From G965197715 sp965247615 (GTDB taxonomy: Bacteria > Chloroflexota > Dehalococcoidia > Lucifugimonadales > UBA1127): a stretch of 64,000 nt of DNA. The first letter of the stretch is position 1. Every line of letters begins with the position of its first letter. The position numbers and the translations under genes were made by a program. Below are positions 57,413 through 64,000 of this stretch, in pieces. The stretch spans positions 1,116,001 to 1,180,000 of the forward strand of contig OZ252022.1 of assembly GCA_965247615.1 (NCBI GenBank), in the 5' to 3' direction. The notes beneath the pieces were generated by a model, which was not told the DNA's origin, made no database searches, and saw only the letters and a list, made by a program, of their open reading frames with translations.

Positions 57413-58420
57413 CTAGGCCTTCACCCGCAGGCCCGCCATGAGCGCTTCAAGAGGGTAGTCTGCGTAGACATCGGTGAAGAGCTCGTCCGGCGCGGGCAGC
57501 GGCGACTCCTCCGCGAACTTCACGGCCAGCTCGATGAGCTCATCGACGGCCGCGTCCACGGCGTCCAGGTCCTCGGCAGGCAGAAGACGCTCCTCCAGCG
57601 CCCGCGTTCGAAAGCCCTGGATGGGGTCCCTGCTGCGCCAGTAGCTCTCCTCCTCCTCGGTGCGGTACTGCTTGGGATTGTCCGCGGCATAGTGGCCGTA
57701 GTAGCGGTAGGTCTTGCACTCCAGCAGGGTGGGGCCAAGGCCATCCCGAGCGCGCTGGACGGCCTGGGCCGCGAGCTCGTAGACGTGGAACACGTCCATG
57801 CCGTCGGCGATGAGGCCGGGCATGGAGTAGCCGGCGGCCCGGTCCGCCACGTTCTCGACGGAGACGGAGTACTCCACGGGGGTCGACTCAGCGTAGAGGT
57901 TGTTCTCGCACACGAAGATGACGGGCAGCTTCCAGATTGAAGCCAGGTTCATGGACTCGTGGATGATGCCCTGGCTGGAGCCTCCGTCGCCAAAGAAGGC
58001 AACGGCGACCTCGGCGCCGCCCTTGACCTTTGTCTTCAGGGCCGCCCCGCAGGCCAGCGGAACGCTTGCGCCCACCACGCCGTTGGCGCCGAGCATGCCC
58101 GTGGAGACGTCGGCGATGTGCATGGAGCCGCCCTTGCCCTTGTTGGTGCCGTCCACGCGTCCGAAGAGCTCGGCCATCATCCGCTTGGGATCGACGCCCT
58201 TGGCGATGCAGTGGCCATGGCCCCGGTGCGTGCTGGCCAGGTAGTCGGCCGCGCTGAGGTGCGCGCAGATGCCCGTGGGGACCGCCTCCTGCCCCACGGA
58301 CGAGTGGGCCCCTCCGAAGGTGCGGCGCGCCGTCACCTCCTCCAGGGCGCGCTCCTCAAAGGCGCGGATGGTCACCATGGTGCGGTAGAGACCCAGCAGC
58401 GTTTCGCGGGGAATGTCCAT
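57413..58420 (-). CDS. 2-oxoacid dehydrogenase E1 component, alpha subunit
   Basis: A 335-residue alpha subunit. The thiamine-diphosphate motif GDGG (144-147) to CENN (171-174) is complete in FFGDGGSSQGIIHESMNLAS and IWKLPVIFVCENNLYAESTP. RGHGHCIAKG and GKGGSMHIAD near residues 66-103 match the family. Together with the adjacent beta subunit it forms the decarboxylating E1 of a pyruvate- or acetoin-type complex that transfers acyl groups to lipoyl-E2. lipA lies 1.5 kb away. Substrate cannot be decided from the sequence. Confidence 0.93.
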   Translation of the reverse strand: MDIPRETLLGLYRTMVTIRAFEERALEEVTARRTFGGAHSSVGQEAVPTGICAHLSAADYLASTHRGHGHCIAKGVDPKRMMAELFGRVDGTNKGKGGSMHIADVSTGMLGANGVVGASVPLACGAALKTKVKGGAEVAVAFFGDGGSSQGIIHESMNLASIWKLPVIFVCENNLYAESTPVEYSVSVENVADRAAGYSMPGLIADGMDVFHVYELAAQAVQRARDGLGPTLLECKTYRYYGHYAADNPKQYRTEEEESYWRSRDPIQGFRTRALEERLLPAEDLDAVDAAVDELIELAVKFAEESPLPAPDELFTDVYADYPLEALMAGLRVKA

Positions 58421-58505
58421 GGCACGCTTCCTCCCCAGTGTCGTGGGAGGATATCACACTTCCGCCGCCGGGGCGCGAAGGCGGCGCTGCTCCGGGGCGC
58501 CGGTC

Positions 58506-59816
58506 CTACTGTCCCGCGGCGATGACATACAGGCTGCGGTCGAAGGAGAGGACGTAGAGCTCGCCCTGCCTGTCCTCGCCGAAGGCGGCGATGGGCAGGG
58601 TGGTGTCGACCAGCTCCCGGTGCTCCGTAACGCGGGACCCGTCGTGGCGCAGGGCCCAGATCTTGCCGCTGCAGAAGTCGCCGTAGACGTAGGCGCCCTG
58701 GAGGGAGGCCAGCCTCGCGCCGCGATACACGTAGCCGCCGGTGACGGAGCAGCCGCCCTGGGACTGCGCGTACTCGATGACCGGCAGCTCCAGGCCGCTC
58801 TGGTCGCAGCCCTCGCTGGAGGGGGGATAGCAGTGGGCGCCCTCCATGATGTTCCAGCCGTAGTTTTTTCCCGGCTCGATGAGGTCAATCTCCTCGTAGG
58901 CGTTCTGGCCCACGTCTCCCGCCCAGAGCTCTCCGGTCAGCCGGTCGAAGGTGAAGCGCCACGGGTTGCGCAGTCCGTAGGCCCATATCTCTTCGCGGAC
59001 ACCGGGGCCCTGTCCGGCGAAGGGGTTGTCCGGCGGTATGGCGTAGGGCTGTGCGGGCGCGGCCTCGCTGACGTCGATGCGCAGTATGGCGCCGAGCAGC
59101 GTTGTGCGGTCCTGGCCGTTTCCCCGGGGGTCACCCGCCGAGCCGCCGTCGCCCAGTCCAACGTAGAGGTAGCCGTCCGGCCCGAAGAGGATGGCGCCTC
59201 CGTTGTGGTTCCGGTAGGGCTGCGGCACCTCGAGTATGACGAGCTCGCTCGCCGGGTCCGCGCGGTCCGGGTCCGCGCGGCTGACCGTGAAGCGGGAGAT
59301 GACCGAGCGCCGCGGGCTGTCGGCGGAGTAGTAGACGAAGAGGTGGCCGTTGCTCCGGTAGGCCGGGTCGAAGGCCAGGCCAAGCAGCCCCTCTTCGTTG
59401 CCCCGGTCGTTCACCTGCTCTCGAATGTCCAGGAAGACCTCCGCCGATTCCACGGCCTGGTCGTTGGGGAACACCATGACGAGGCCGGGTTGAAGCAACA
59501 GGAACAGGCGGTCCGTGTCGTCGTCCGGGAAGGCAAGGTGGACCATGCGGTCGAAAGAGAGGTTGGGAAAGGCGCGTTCCAGGCTCACGGGGCCAAGGGC
59601 GGAGGGGGCTGGCGAGGGCGGTTCCACGAGCGGGAGCGTGCTCGTTGTCCCCGCGCCCGGCTGTGCAGCTGCCGCGGGCTGCGGGGCGGGGGCGCCGGAG
59701 GCGGTTTGGGGCGAGCCCGGCCCCGGCGGGGCCGTTGTCTCGGGGACTGGCGTTGGCAGCGGGGGACCGCCGCAACCCGTCAGGAGAATCGCGGCCAGCA
59801 CGAGAAGGGGTCGCAT
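58506..59816 (-). CDS. PQQ-dependent sugar dehydrogenase-like lipoprotein
   Basis: A 436-residue exported lipoprotein. The signal peptide RPLLVLAAILLTGCGG has a lipobox cysteine at about residue 15. It is followed by a Pro/Ala/Gly-rich linker of about 55 residues and a six-bladed propeller of the soluble glucose/sorbosone dehydrogenase family (NEEGLLGLAFDPAYRSNGHL, NHNGGAILFGPDGYLYVGLG, DGGSAGDP, WAYGLRNPWRFTFDRLTGEL, DVGQNAYEEIDLIEPGKNYG). PQQ-contact positions cannot be fully verified by eye. The ATG at 59816 is used; a GTG two codons earlier is the alternative. Acts outside the cytoplasmic membrane. Confidence 0.84.
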   Translation of the reverse strand: MRPLLVLAAILLTGCGGPPLPTPVPETTAPPGPGSPQTASGAPAPQPAAAAQPGAGTTSTLPLVEPPSPAPSALGPVSLERAFPNLSFDRMVHLAFPDDDTDRLFLLLQPGLVMVFPNDQAVESAEVFLDIREQVNDRGNEEGLLGLAFDPAYRSNGHLFVYYSADSPRRSVISRFTVSRADPDRADPASELVILEVPQPYRNHNGGAILFGPDGYLYVGLGDGGSAGDPRGNGQDRTTLLGAILRIDVSEAAPAQPYAIPPDNPFAGQGPGVREEIWAYGLRNPWRFTFDRLTGELWAGDVGQNAYEEIDLIEPGKNYGWNIMEGAHCYPPSSEGCDQSGLELPVIEYAQSQGGCSVTGGYVYRGARLASLQGAYVYGDFCSGKIWALRHDGSRVTEHRELVDTTLPIAAFGEDRQGELYVLSFDRSLYVIAAGQ

Positions 59817-59900
59817 GGGCACATCATCACACAGGACGGGCGGTTTTCCAATGAAGGCGGCCGGCGTGTTACCATGGGCGGAAGCGATTCAGGAGCCCGC

Positions 59901-60776
59901 ATGGTCGTCGAACGCCGCCTGCCAGACTGGTTCAGGGTCCGGGCCCCCGGTGGGCCCAACTACCTGGATCTGCGCGCCCGGTTCCGCAGCGCCGCGCTGC
60001 ACACCGTCTGCGAGGAGGCCCACTGCCCCAACATCGGGGACTGCTGGGAGCGCAGGACGGCGACGTTCATGATCCTTGGCGACACGTGCACGTGGCGGTG
60101 CCACTACTGCGCGGTCAAGACGGGCCGCCCCGACGCCGTGGACATGGAGGAGCCCCGCCGCCTTGCCGCCACGGTGCAGCAGATGGGGCTGCGCTACTGC
60201 GTGATCACATCGGTCACGCGGGAGGACCTGCCAGACGGCGGCGCGTCGGTCTTCGCCGAGTGCATCCGGCAGATTCGCAGGCTCCTTCCCGATTGCAAGG
60301 TGGAGGTGCTCATCCCCGACTTCAAGGGGGACGACGACGCCCTGGCGACGGTGCTGGACGCCGCTCCGGACGTGCTCAACCACAACATCGAGACGGTGCG
60401 CCGGGTGTTCCGCACCGTGCGGCCCAAGGGTGTCTATGACCGCTCCCTGCGGCTCCTGCGCCGGGCCGGCGAGCTGGCGGGGCGCATCCCCACCAAGTCG
60501 GGCATGATGGTGGGCCTCGGCGAGACCAACGAGGAGATCACGGAGACCATGGGAGATCTACTGGAGAACGGGTGCCGGCTCCTCACCGTGGGCCAGTACC
60601 TGCGCCCGTCCCCGGTCCACTTTCCCCTCCAGCGGTACTATCGGCCCGAGGAGTTCGACGCGATTCGCGACCTGGGGCTCCGCATGGGCTTCCGCCACGT
60701 CGCGTCCGGCCCCCTGGTGCGCAGCTCCTACCACGCCGACGAGCAGGCCGCCGCGGCGCAGACCGCAGTGGAGTAG
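59901..60776 (+). CDS. lipA: lipoyl synthase
   Basis: Inserts two sulfurs into protein-bound octanoate to give lipoate. The 291-residue radical-SAM enzyme has the auxiliary cluster C37-x4-C42-x5-C48 (CEEAHCPNIGDC) and the radical-SAM cluster C63-x3-C67-x2-C70 (CTWRCHYC), plus the C-terminal segment GPLVRSSYHADEQAA with the third-serine motif RSSYHA. The ATG at 59901 has AGGAG at 59891-59895; the frame stays open far upstream only because of base composition. It serves lipoyl-dependent complexes such as the 2-oxoacid dehydrogenase encoded nearby. lipB or lplA is not in the window. Confidence 0.96.
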   Translation: MVVERRLPDWFRVRAPGGPNYLDLRARFRSAALHTVCEEAHCPNIGDCWERRTATFMILGDTCTWRCHYCAVKTGRPDAVDMEEPRRLAATVQQMGLRYCVITSVTREDLPDGGASVFAECIRQIRRLLPDCKVEVLIPDFKGDDDALATVLDAAPDVLNHNIETVRRVFRTVRPKGVYDRSLRLLRRAGELAGRIPTKSGMMVGLGETNEEITETMGDLLENGCRLLTVGQYLRPSPVHFPLQRYYRPEEFDAIRDLGLRMGFRHVASGPLVRSSYHADEQAAAAQTAVE

Positions 60777-60799
60777 CCGCAGGACAGGACGGGACTAGG

Positions 60800-60828
60800 T
60801 TGTCATTCCGCTGACGAACCGGTAAGCT
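60800..60828 (+). promoter_or_regulatory. possible promoter of the amidohydrolase gene
   Basis: TTGTCA (60800-60805) and TAAGCT (60823-60828) with 17-base spacing, ending 37 bases before the ATG at 60866. Two mismatches in the -10 make it moderate. Confidence 0.4.
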
Positions 60829-60865
60829 GCAATCACTCCTCGGCAACAAGAAAGGAGCACGAACG

Positions 60866-62002
60866 ATGCAGACAGCAGTATCAAGGACCGTAGAGAAGGA
60901 GCCGCGCACCGGCTTGCGCACCATCGACGCCGACGCGCACGTTGTGGAGACCGAGCGCACATGGGACTACATGGATCCGTCGGACAGCAGGTTCCGGCCG
61001 GTCCTGATGGCCCCCGCGAAGGGTGACTCCAAGCGGCAGTTCTGGGTCATCGAGGGGAAGGTCAAGGGGCTGGGACGGTCCGTGGCCACGGCGCAGGACA
61101 TGGAGAAGGCCTCCGAGGCTGCGGGGCGGAACATCGCCACGCCCCAGGAAGCCAGGGAGATGGAGAACATAGACGTGCGCCTGCGCCACATGGACGAGGT
61201 GGAGGTGGACATCCAGGTGCTCTTCCCCACCATCTTCATCAACCAGGTGGCAGAGCGCGCAGATATCGACGTGGCCATCTGCCGGGGCTTCAACCGCTGG
61301 ATGGCGGACATAACGAAGGACGCCGGGGGCCGCCTGCCGTGGATCTGCGTCCCGCCGGTGCTGGCCATGGAGGAGGCGGTGAAGGAGGTGCAGTGGTCCG
61401 TGGAGCGCGGCGCCCGCGGGATCAACATGCGGCCCCTCGAGACGGGCAGGACTCTGACCGACCCCTACTTCTACCCCCTTTACGAGGAGGCGCAACGCCT
61501 CAACGTTCCCATGACCATCCACATCGGCAACTCCAACCCCGGCATGAACGACCTGCTCTCGCGGACCCCGGGCGGCTCGGCCTTCGTGGGCCTGCGGCTG
61601 CCCACGGTGGGGTGCTTCCACGCGCTGATCATGAGCGAAGTCCCGTCCATGTTCCCCACGCTGCGGTGGGCGTTCGTCGAGGCAAGCTCGCAGTGGATCC
61701 CCTACGTCATCCACGACCTGCGGCGCCGCTTCAAGGGCACCACGGGCAGGAAGGCCGAGCCCCTGAGCGAAACCGTGATGGCTGACAACCGCTTCTACGT
61801 GACGTGCCAGACGGATGACGACCTGTCCTACATCCTGCCCTATGCCGGAGAGGGCCAGTTGGTCATCGGCACGGACTACGGGCACAGCGACCAGTCGACG
61901 GAGATCGAGTCTCTGCGCAACCTCAGGCGGAGCTCGGAGCTCCGACCCGACGTCATCGACAAGATACTGTCGTACAACCCCGCGACCCTGTACGCGATGT
62001 AG
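60866..62002 (+). CDS. amidohydrolase family 2 (ACMSD-like) protein
   Basis: A 378-residue TIM-barrel hydrolase/decarboxylase of the amidohydrolase-2 family. Metal motif near the N-terminus: TIDADAHVVETERTWDYMDP (D-x-H-x type); then HIGNSNPG, PTLRWAFVEASSQWIP and LVIGTDYGHSDQSTEI with the late Asp and His. Such proteins often decarboxylate or hydrolyse aromatic or furan acids. AAAGGAG lies before the ATG. It is followed by a perfect 12-bp hairpin that separates it from the convergent HAD gene. Confidence 0.88.
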   Translation: MQTAVSRTVEKEPRTGLRTIDADAHVVETERTWDYMDPSDSRFRPVLMAPAKGDSKRQFWVIEGKVKGLGRSVATAQDMEKASEAAGRNIATPQEAREMENIDVRLRHMDEVEVDIQVLFPTIFINQVAERADIDVAICRGFNRWMADITKDAGGRLPWICVPPVLAMEEAVKEVQWSVERGARGINMRPLETGRTLTDPYFYPLYEEAQRLNVPMTIHIGNSNPGMNDLLSRTPGGSAFVGLRLPTVGCFHALIMSEVPSMFPTLRWAFVEASSQWIPYVIHDLRRRFKGTTGRKAEPLSETVMADNRFYVTCQTDDDLSYILPYAGEGQLVIGTDYGHSDQSTEIESLRNLRRSSELRPDVIDKILSYNPATLYAM

Positions 62003-62012
62003 GGCCCGCAGC

Positions 62013-62041
62013 GTCGTTGCCCGGGGCGGCCGGGCAACGAC
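62013..62041. terminator. perfect 12-bp palindromic terminator-like hairpin
   Basis: GTCGTTGCCCGG (62013-62024), loop GGCGG, CCGGGCAACGAC (62030-62041). It lies between the stop codons of two convergent genes and would fold on either strand, so it may serve both. No T-run. Confidence 0.5.
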
Positions 62042-62077
62042 CGGAGCGGGGAGGCCGGCGCTGGGCGCGGCGGCGCT

Positions 62078-62752
62078 CTACTCCGCGGTGCGCAGGAACG
62101 CCAGCGCGTCGCGGGGCGTGCGCCAGGTGTGGTCCGGCGCGGCGGCCATGAGGGCGCCCATGTCCAGGCTACCCCACAGTGCGCCCACCGACACCACGCC
62201 GGCGCGGCGGGCGCACTCGATGTCCCACGGGGCATCGCCGGCGTAGACGGCCTCGGCCGGTTTCACGCCCAGCATGTCCAGGGTCCGCAGCAGGCCATCG
62301 GGCGCAGGCTTGGTCAGGCATGTTCCGTCGCGGAAGACGGCGGCGTGGAGCACGCTGTCCAAGCCCGCAAGGGACACTTCCTCTCGGCCCGCCGACTCTA
62401 TCTTGTCCGACAGCACAGCCACCTTGTAGCCCGCGGCCCGGAGCGCCGCCAGCACGTCGGAGACGCCCGGAAAGAGGCCGGCCAGGTCCAGCCGCCGGGC
62501 GAGGTAGTACTCCCGATAGCCGCGCATGGGTTCGTCTTGACTGCCGTAGATGCGAAGCAGATGGTGCTCCAGCGTGCCGCTGAAGGTGTCCAGGACACGT
62601 TGCGTGGACGGAGGGGCGTGGCCCACGAAGCTGGCGGCGTGTTTGATGGCGTTCAGATGCAGGGTCCAGGAGTCCCACAGCGTCTGGTCCCAGTCGAATA
62701 TGACCGCACGCACGTCAGATGGAGGGGTTGCGGCCACACGCTGAGCTTCCAT
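62078..62752 (-). CDS. HAD superfamily phosphatase (Gph-like)
   Basis: A 224-residue haloacid-dehalogenase-fold hydrolase. Motif I is VIFDWDQTLWDSW (nucleophile Asp20, acid Asp22), motif II LSDKIES, motif III lysine in LTKPAPDGLLRTL, motif IV YAGDAPWDIECARRAG. Cap helices lie between motifs I and II. It resembles phosphoglycolate phosphatases and other small-phosphate phosphatases. The ATG at 62752 was chosen by the family N-terminus; the ribosome site is weak, and the frame stays open to 62827. Confidence 0.87.
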   Translation of the reverse strand: MEAQRVAATPPSDVRAVIFDWDQTLWDSWTLHLNAIKHAASFVGHAPPSTQRVLDTFSGTLEHHLLRIYGSQDEPMRGYREYYLARRLDLAGLFPGVSDVLAALRAAGYKVAVLSDKIESAGREEVSLAGLDSVLHAAVFRDGTCLTKPAPDGLLRTLDMLGVKPAEAVYAGDAPWDIECARRAGVVSVGALWGSLDMGALMAAAPDHTWRTPRDALAFLRTAE

Positions 62753-62873
62753 CAGCTCATCGCAAGCGCCGCGCGCCGCGTCCGCACCGGCGATGCCGCC
62801 GGCTTGGCGGGCTCGGGCCGGCCGCACCGCTCCTGGGTGGACGGGCGGGCAGGGGCGATGCGGCGGGCGCGTC

Positions 62874-64000
62874 TCAGAGCTGACCCTTCTCGACCTTGCG
62901 CTTGTTCATCACGTAGTCATGGAGCACGTACTCGCCGAGGCGGTCGGGCGTCGCGAAGAAGGCGCGGCCGCGGCTCACCTTGGTGAGCATCCGCACGAAG
63001 TCGGCGGAGTAGGGGTCCCTGCTCAGCATGAACGTGTTGATGGTGATGCCTTCGCGGGCGCAGCGCATGGCTTCCCGCAGGGTCTCCTGGAGCCCGTCGA
63101 GGCCTGGGCGGTCGAAGTCGCGATCTGACCACCAGTAGTTGTATGTGGTGGGCTGGCCGTCCGTGATGATGACGATCTGCTTGGTCTCCGCGCGGTGCTT
63201 GCTCAGGACCCGGCGCGCCTGGAACATGGCCTCTTGGAAGTTGGTGCCGCCGCCGTTCTCGATCCAGGAGTTGTCGAAGATCATCTCCGGCTTCAGGCCC
63301 AGGACGAAGTAGGAGAAGGCCAGGACGTACAGGCTGTCCCTGGGGTACTGCATGCGAATGAGGCTGTCCAGGGCGGAGGTAACCTTGCGGCCGGCCTGGA
63401 AGCACCCGTTCATCATCATGGAGCGGCTCATGTCAAGCATGATGACCGTGGCTGCCCGGGTGAGGGCCTCGGTGCGGGAGACCTCAAAGTCGTCGTGGTT
63501 GATCTTCACCGGGGTGCCCCGGCCCTGGCGGGTGACGGCGTTGAAGACCGTCTTCTGGGTGTCCATGTGGAAGGGGTCACCGAACTCGTAGGGTTTGGTG
63601 CTGTCCTCCATCTCGATGCCGATGCCCGTCCTGCGGGCGTCGTGGGAGCCGAAGACGCTCATCTGGAGCTTGCCGAAGATCTCCTCCAGAGCTCGTTGCC
63701 CCATCTTGCGCACGGCCTGGGGCGTTAGCTCCCAGGAGTCGCCCTTGCGCTGGATGAAGCCCGCCTCCTCCAGGCGCTTGGTGAACTCCTGGAGCTGCTC
63801 CAGGATCTGGGCGGACTCGTCTCCAAGGAGACGGCGGACCTCGTCGTTGTCCAGGCTGGCGGCGTCGTTGTGGCGGATGCTGTCCATGACCTGGCGCTCC
63901 AGGTCGTCCATGGAGTTCATGTCACCCATGAGCCGCATGGCTTCCTGGAGAGAGATGGGCTCATCGCCGCCAAAGTCGAAGTCGTTGCCGAACCAGGGCT
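62874..64000 (-). CDS. VWA-domain protein, second copy (partial, runs off the window)
   Basis: The open frame continues past the right edge, so the N-terminus is missing; about 375 residues are visible. They parallel the C-terminal half of the protein at 47601-49619 along their whole length: GGDEPISLQEAMRLMGDMNS, a helical linker, KPYEFGDPF, and the VWA domain with MIDAS residues in MLDMSRSMMMNGCF, GGTNFQEAMFQ and IITDGQPTTYNYW. It ends LHDYVMNKRKVEKGQL where the other ends LVDYVSHRRKRLSG. The partner AAA ATPase may lie outside the window. Confidence 0.85.
   Translation of the reverse strand, partial: PWFGNDFDFGGDEPISLQEAMRLMGDMNSMDDLERQVMDSIRHNDAASLDNDEVRRLLGDESAQILEQLQEFTKRLEEAGFIQRKGDSWELTPQAVRKMGQRALEEIFGKLQMSVFGSHDARRTGIGIEMEDSTKPYEFGDPFHMDTQKTVFNAVTRQGRGTPVKINHDDFEVSRTEALTRAATVIMLDMSRSMMMNGCFQAGRKVTSALDSLIRMQYPRDSLYVLAFSYFVLGLKPEMIFDNSWIENGGGTNFQEAMFQARRVLSKHRAETKQIVIITDGQPTTYNYWWSDRDFDRPGLDGLQETLREAMRCAREGITINTFMLSRDPYSADFVRMLTKVSRGRAFFATPDRLGEYVLHDYVMNKRKVEKGQL

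Noticed and set aside
58413..59900. Very long open frame continuing upstream of lipA, antisense to the sugar dehydrogenase
   Set aside because: It is a base-composition shadow of the minus-strand gene; family homology and a ribosome site begin only at 59901.
1..64000. CRISPR arrays, tRNA, rRNA, tmRNA or prophage genes
   Set aside because: No regularly spaced direct repeats, cloverleaf sequences, rRNA signatures, integrase or phage structural genes were found by reading the gaps.

Overview
The window is a gene-dense, high-GC bacterial chromosome segment (one typical coding line, 36361-36420, counts to 43 G+C of 60). It has no rRNA, tRNA, CRISPR array or recognisable transposase. Gene content (PIN/TRAM-ispD-ispF-cysS operon, many metal-dependent amidohydrolases, luciferase-like monooxygenase, MmgE/PrpD, DUF1015 near serA, XdhC/MocA plus molybdate uptake, VWA proteins) suggests a Chloroflexota-like heterotroph, possibly Dehalococcoidia/SAR202-related. 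That placement is an inference from gene families, not from a marker phylogeny.

Layout. 1-9.9 kb: the end of serA, an MFS exporter, DUF1015, ligA, pth, a class V aminotransferase, a gamma-glutamyltransferase-like enzyme and a 42-residue desulforedoxin-like mini-protein. 10-17.3 kb: ruvA, ruvC and yebC on the minus strand, split by a plus-strand block (luciferase-like monooxygenase, unknown protein, alpha/beta hydrolase), then a dienelactone hydrolase and class II fumarase. 17.3-21.4 kb: an amidohydrolase, a tricarballylate-dehydrogenase-like flavoprotein and a TAXI-type binding protein without a signal peptide. 21.5-25.6 kb: a lower-GC two-gene module, a zinc-ribbon/DUF559-like nuclease/RecQ-like helicase fusion overlapping a coiled-coil tail-anchored protein. 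This is the best candidate for an undescribed system. 25.6-29.6 kb: class II aldolase, amidohydrolase, MFS transporter with an apparent ATT start, and a cupin.

29.6-32.3 kb: a second lower-GC islet bounded by imperfect inverted copies of a repeat, carrying a decayed gene, a DUF1828-like gene coupled to an unknown gene, and a small membrane protein. 32.3-41.6 kb: MmgE/PrpD, gatB, secG, an NHL protein, a CBS-HEPN fusion (third lower-GC islet), a SAM hydrolase family gene with an in-frame amber codon near its end, an FAD-linked oxidase and a homocysteine methyltransferase family protein. 41.7-45.4 kb: the cysS/ispF/ispD/PIN-TRAM operon. 45.6-53.5 kb: XdhC-MocA, a VWA protein, an Lrp/AsnC regulator, a 7Fe ferredoxin and modABC. 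Together these form a molybdenum theme, although no molybdoenzyme is present. 53.6-64 kb: an amidohydrolase, a second class II aldolase, 2-oxoacid dehydrogenase E1 alpha and beta, a PQQ-type sugar dehydrogenase lipoprotein, lipA (which would lipoylate such complexes), an amidohydrolase, a HAD phosphatase, and a second VWA protein running off the end.

Short non-coding elements include a palindromic interspersed repeat with core GCCGTCGCGCCAGCGAC (four copies plus a variant), the three-copy element associated with the 29.6-32.3 kb islet, a few sigma70-like promoters and several strong hairpins between genes.
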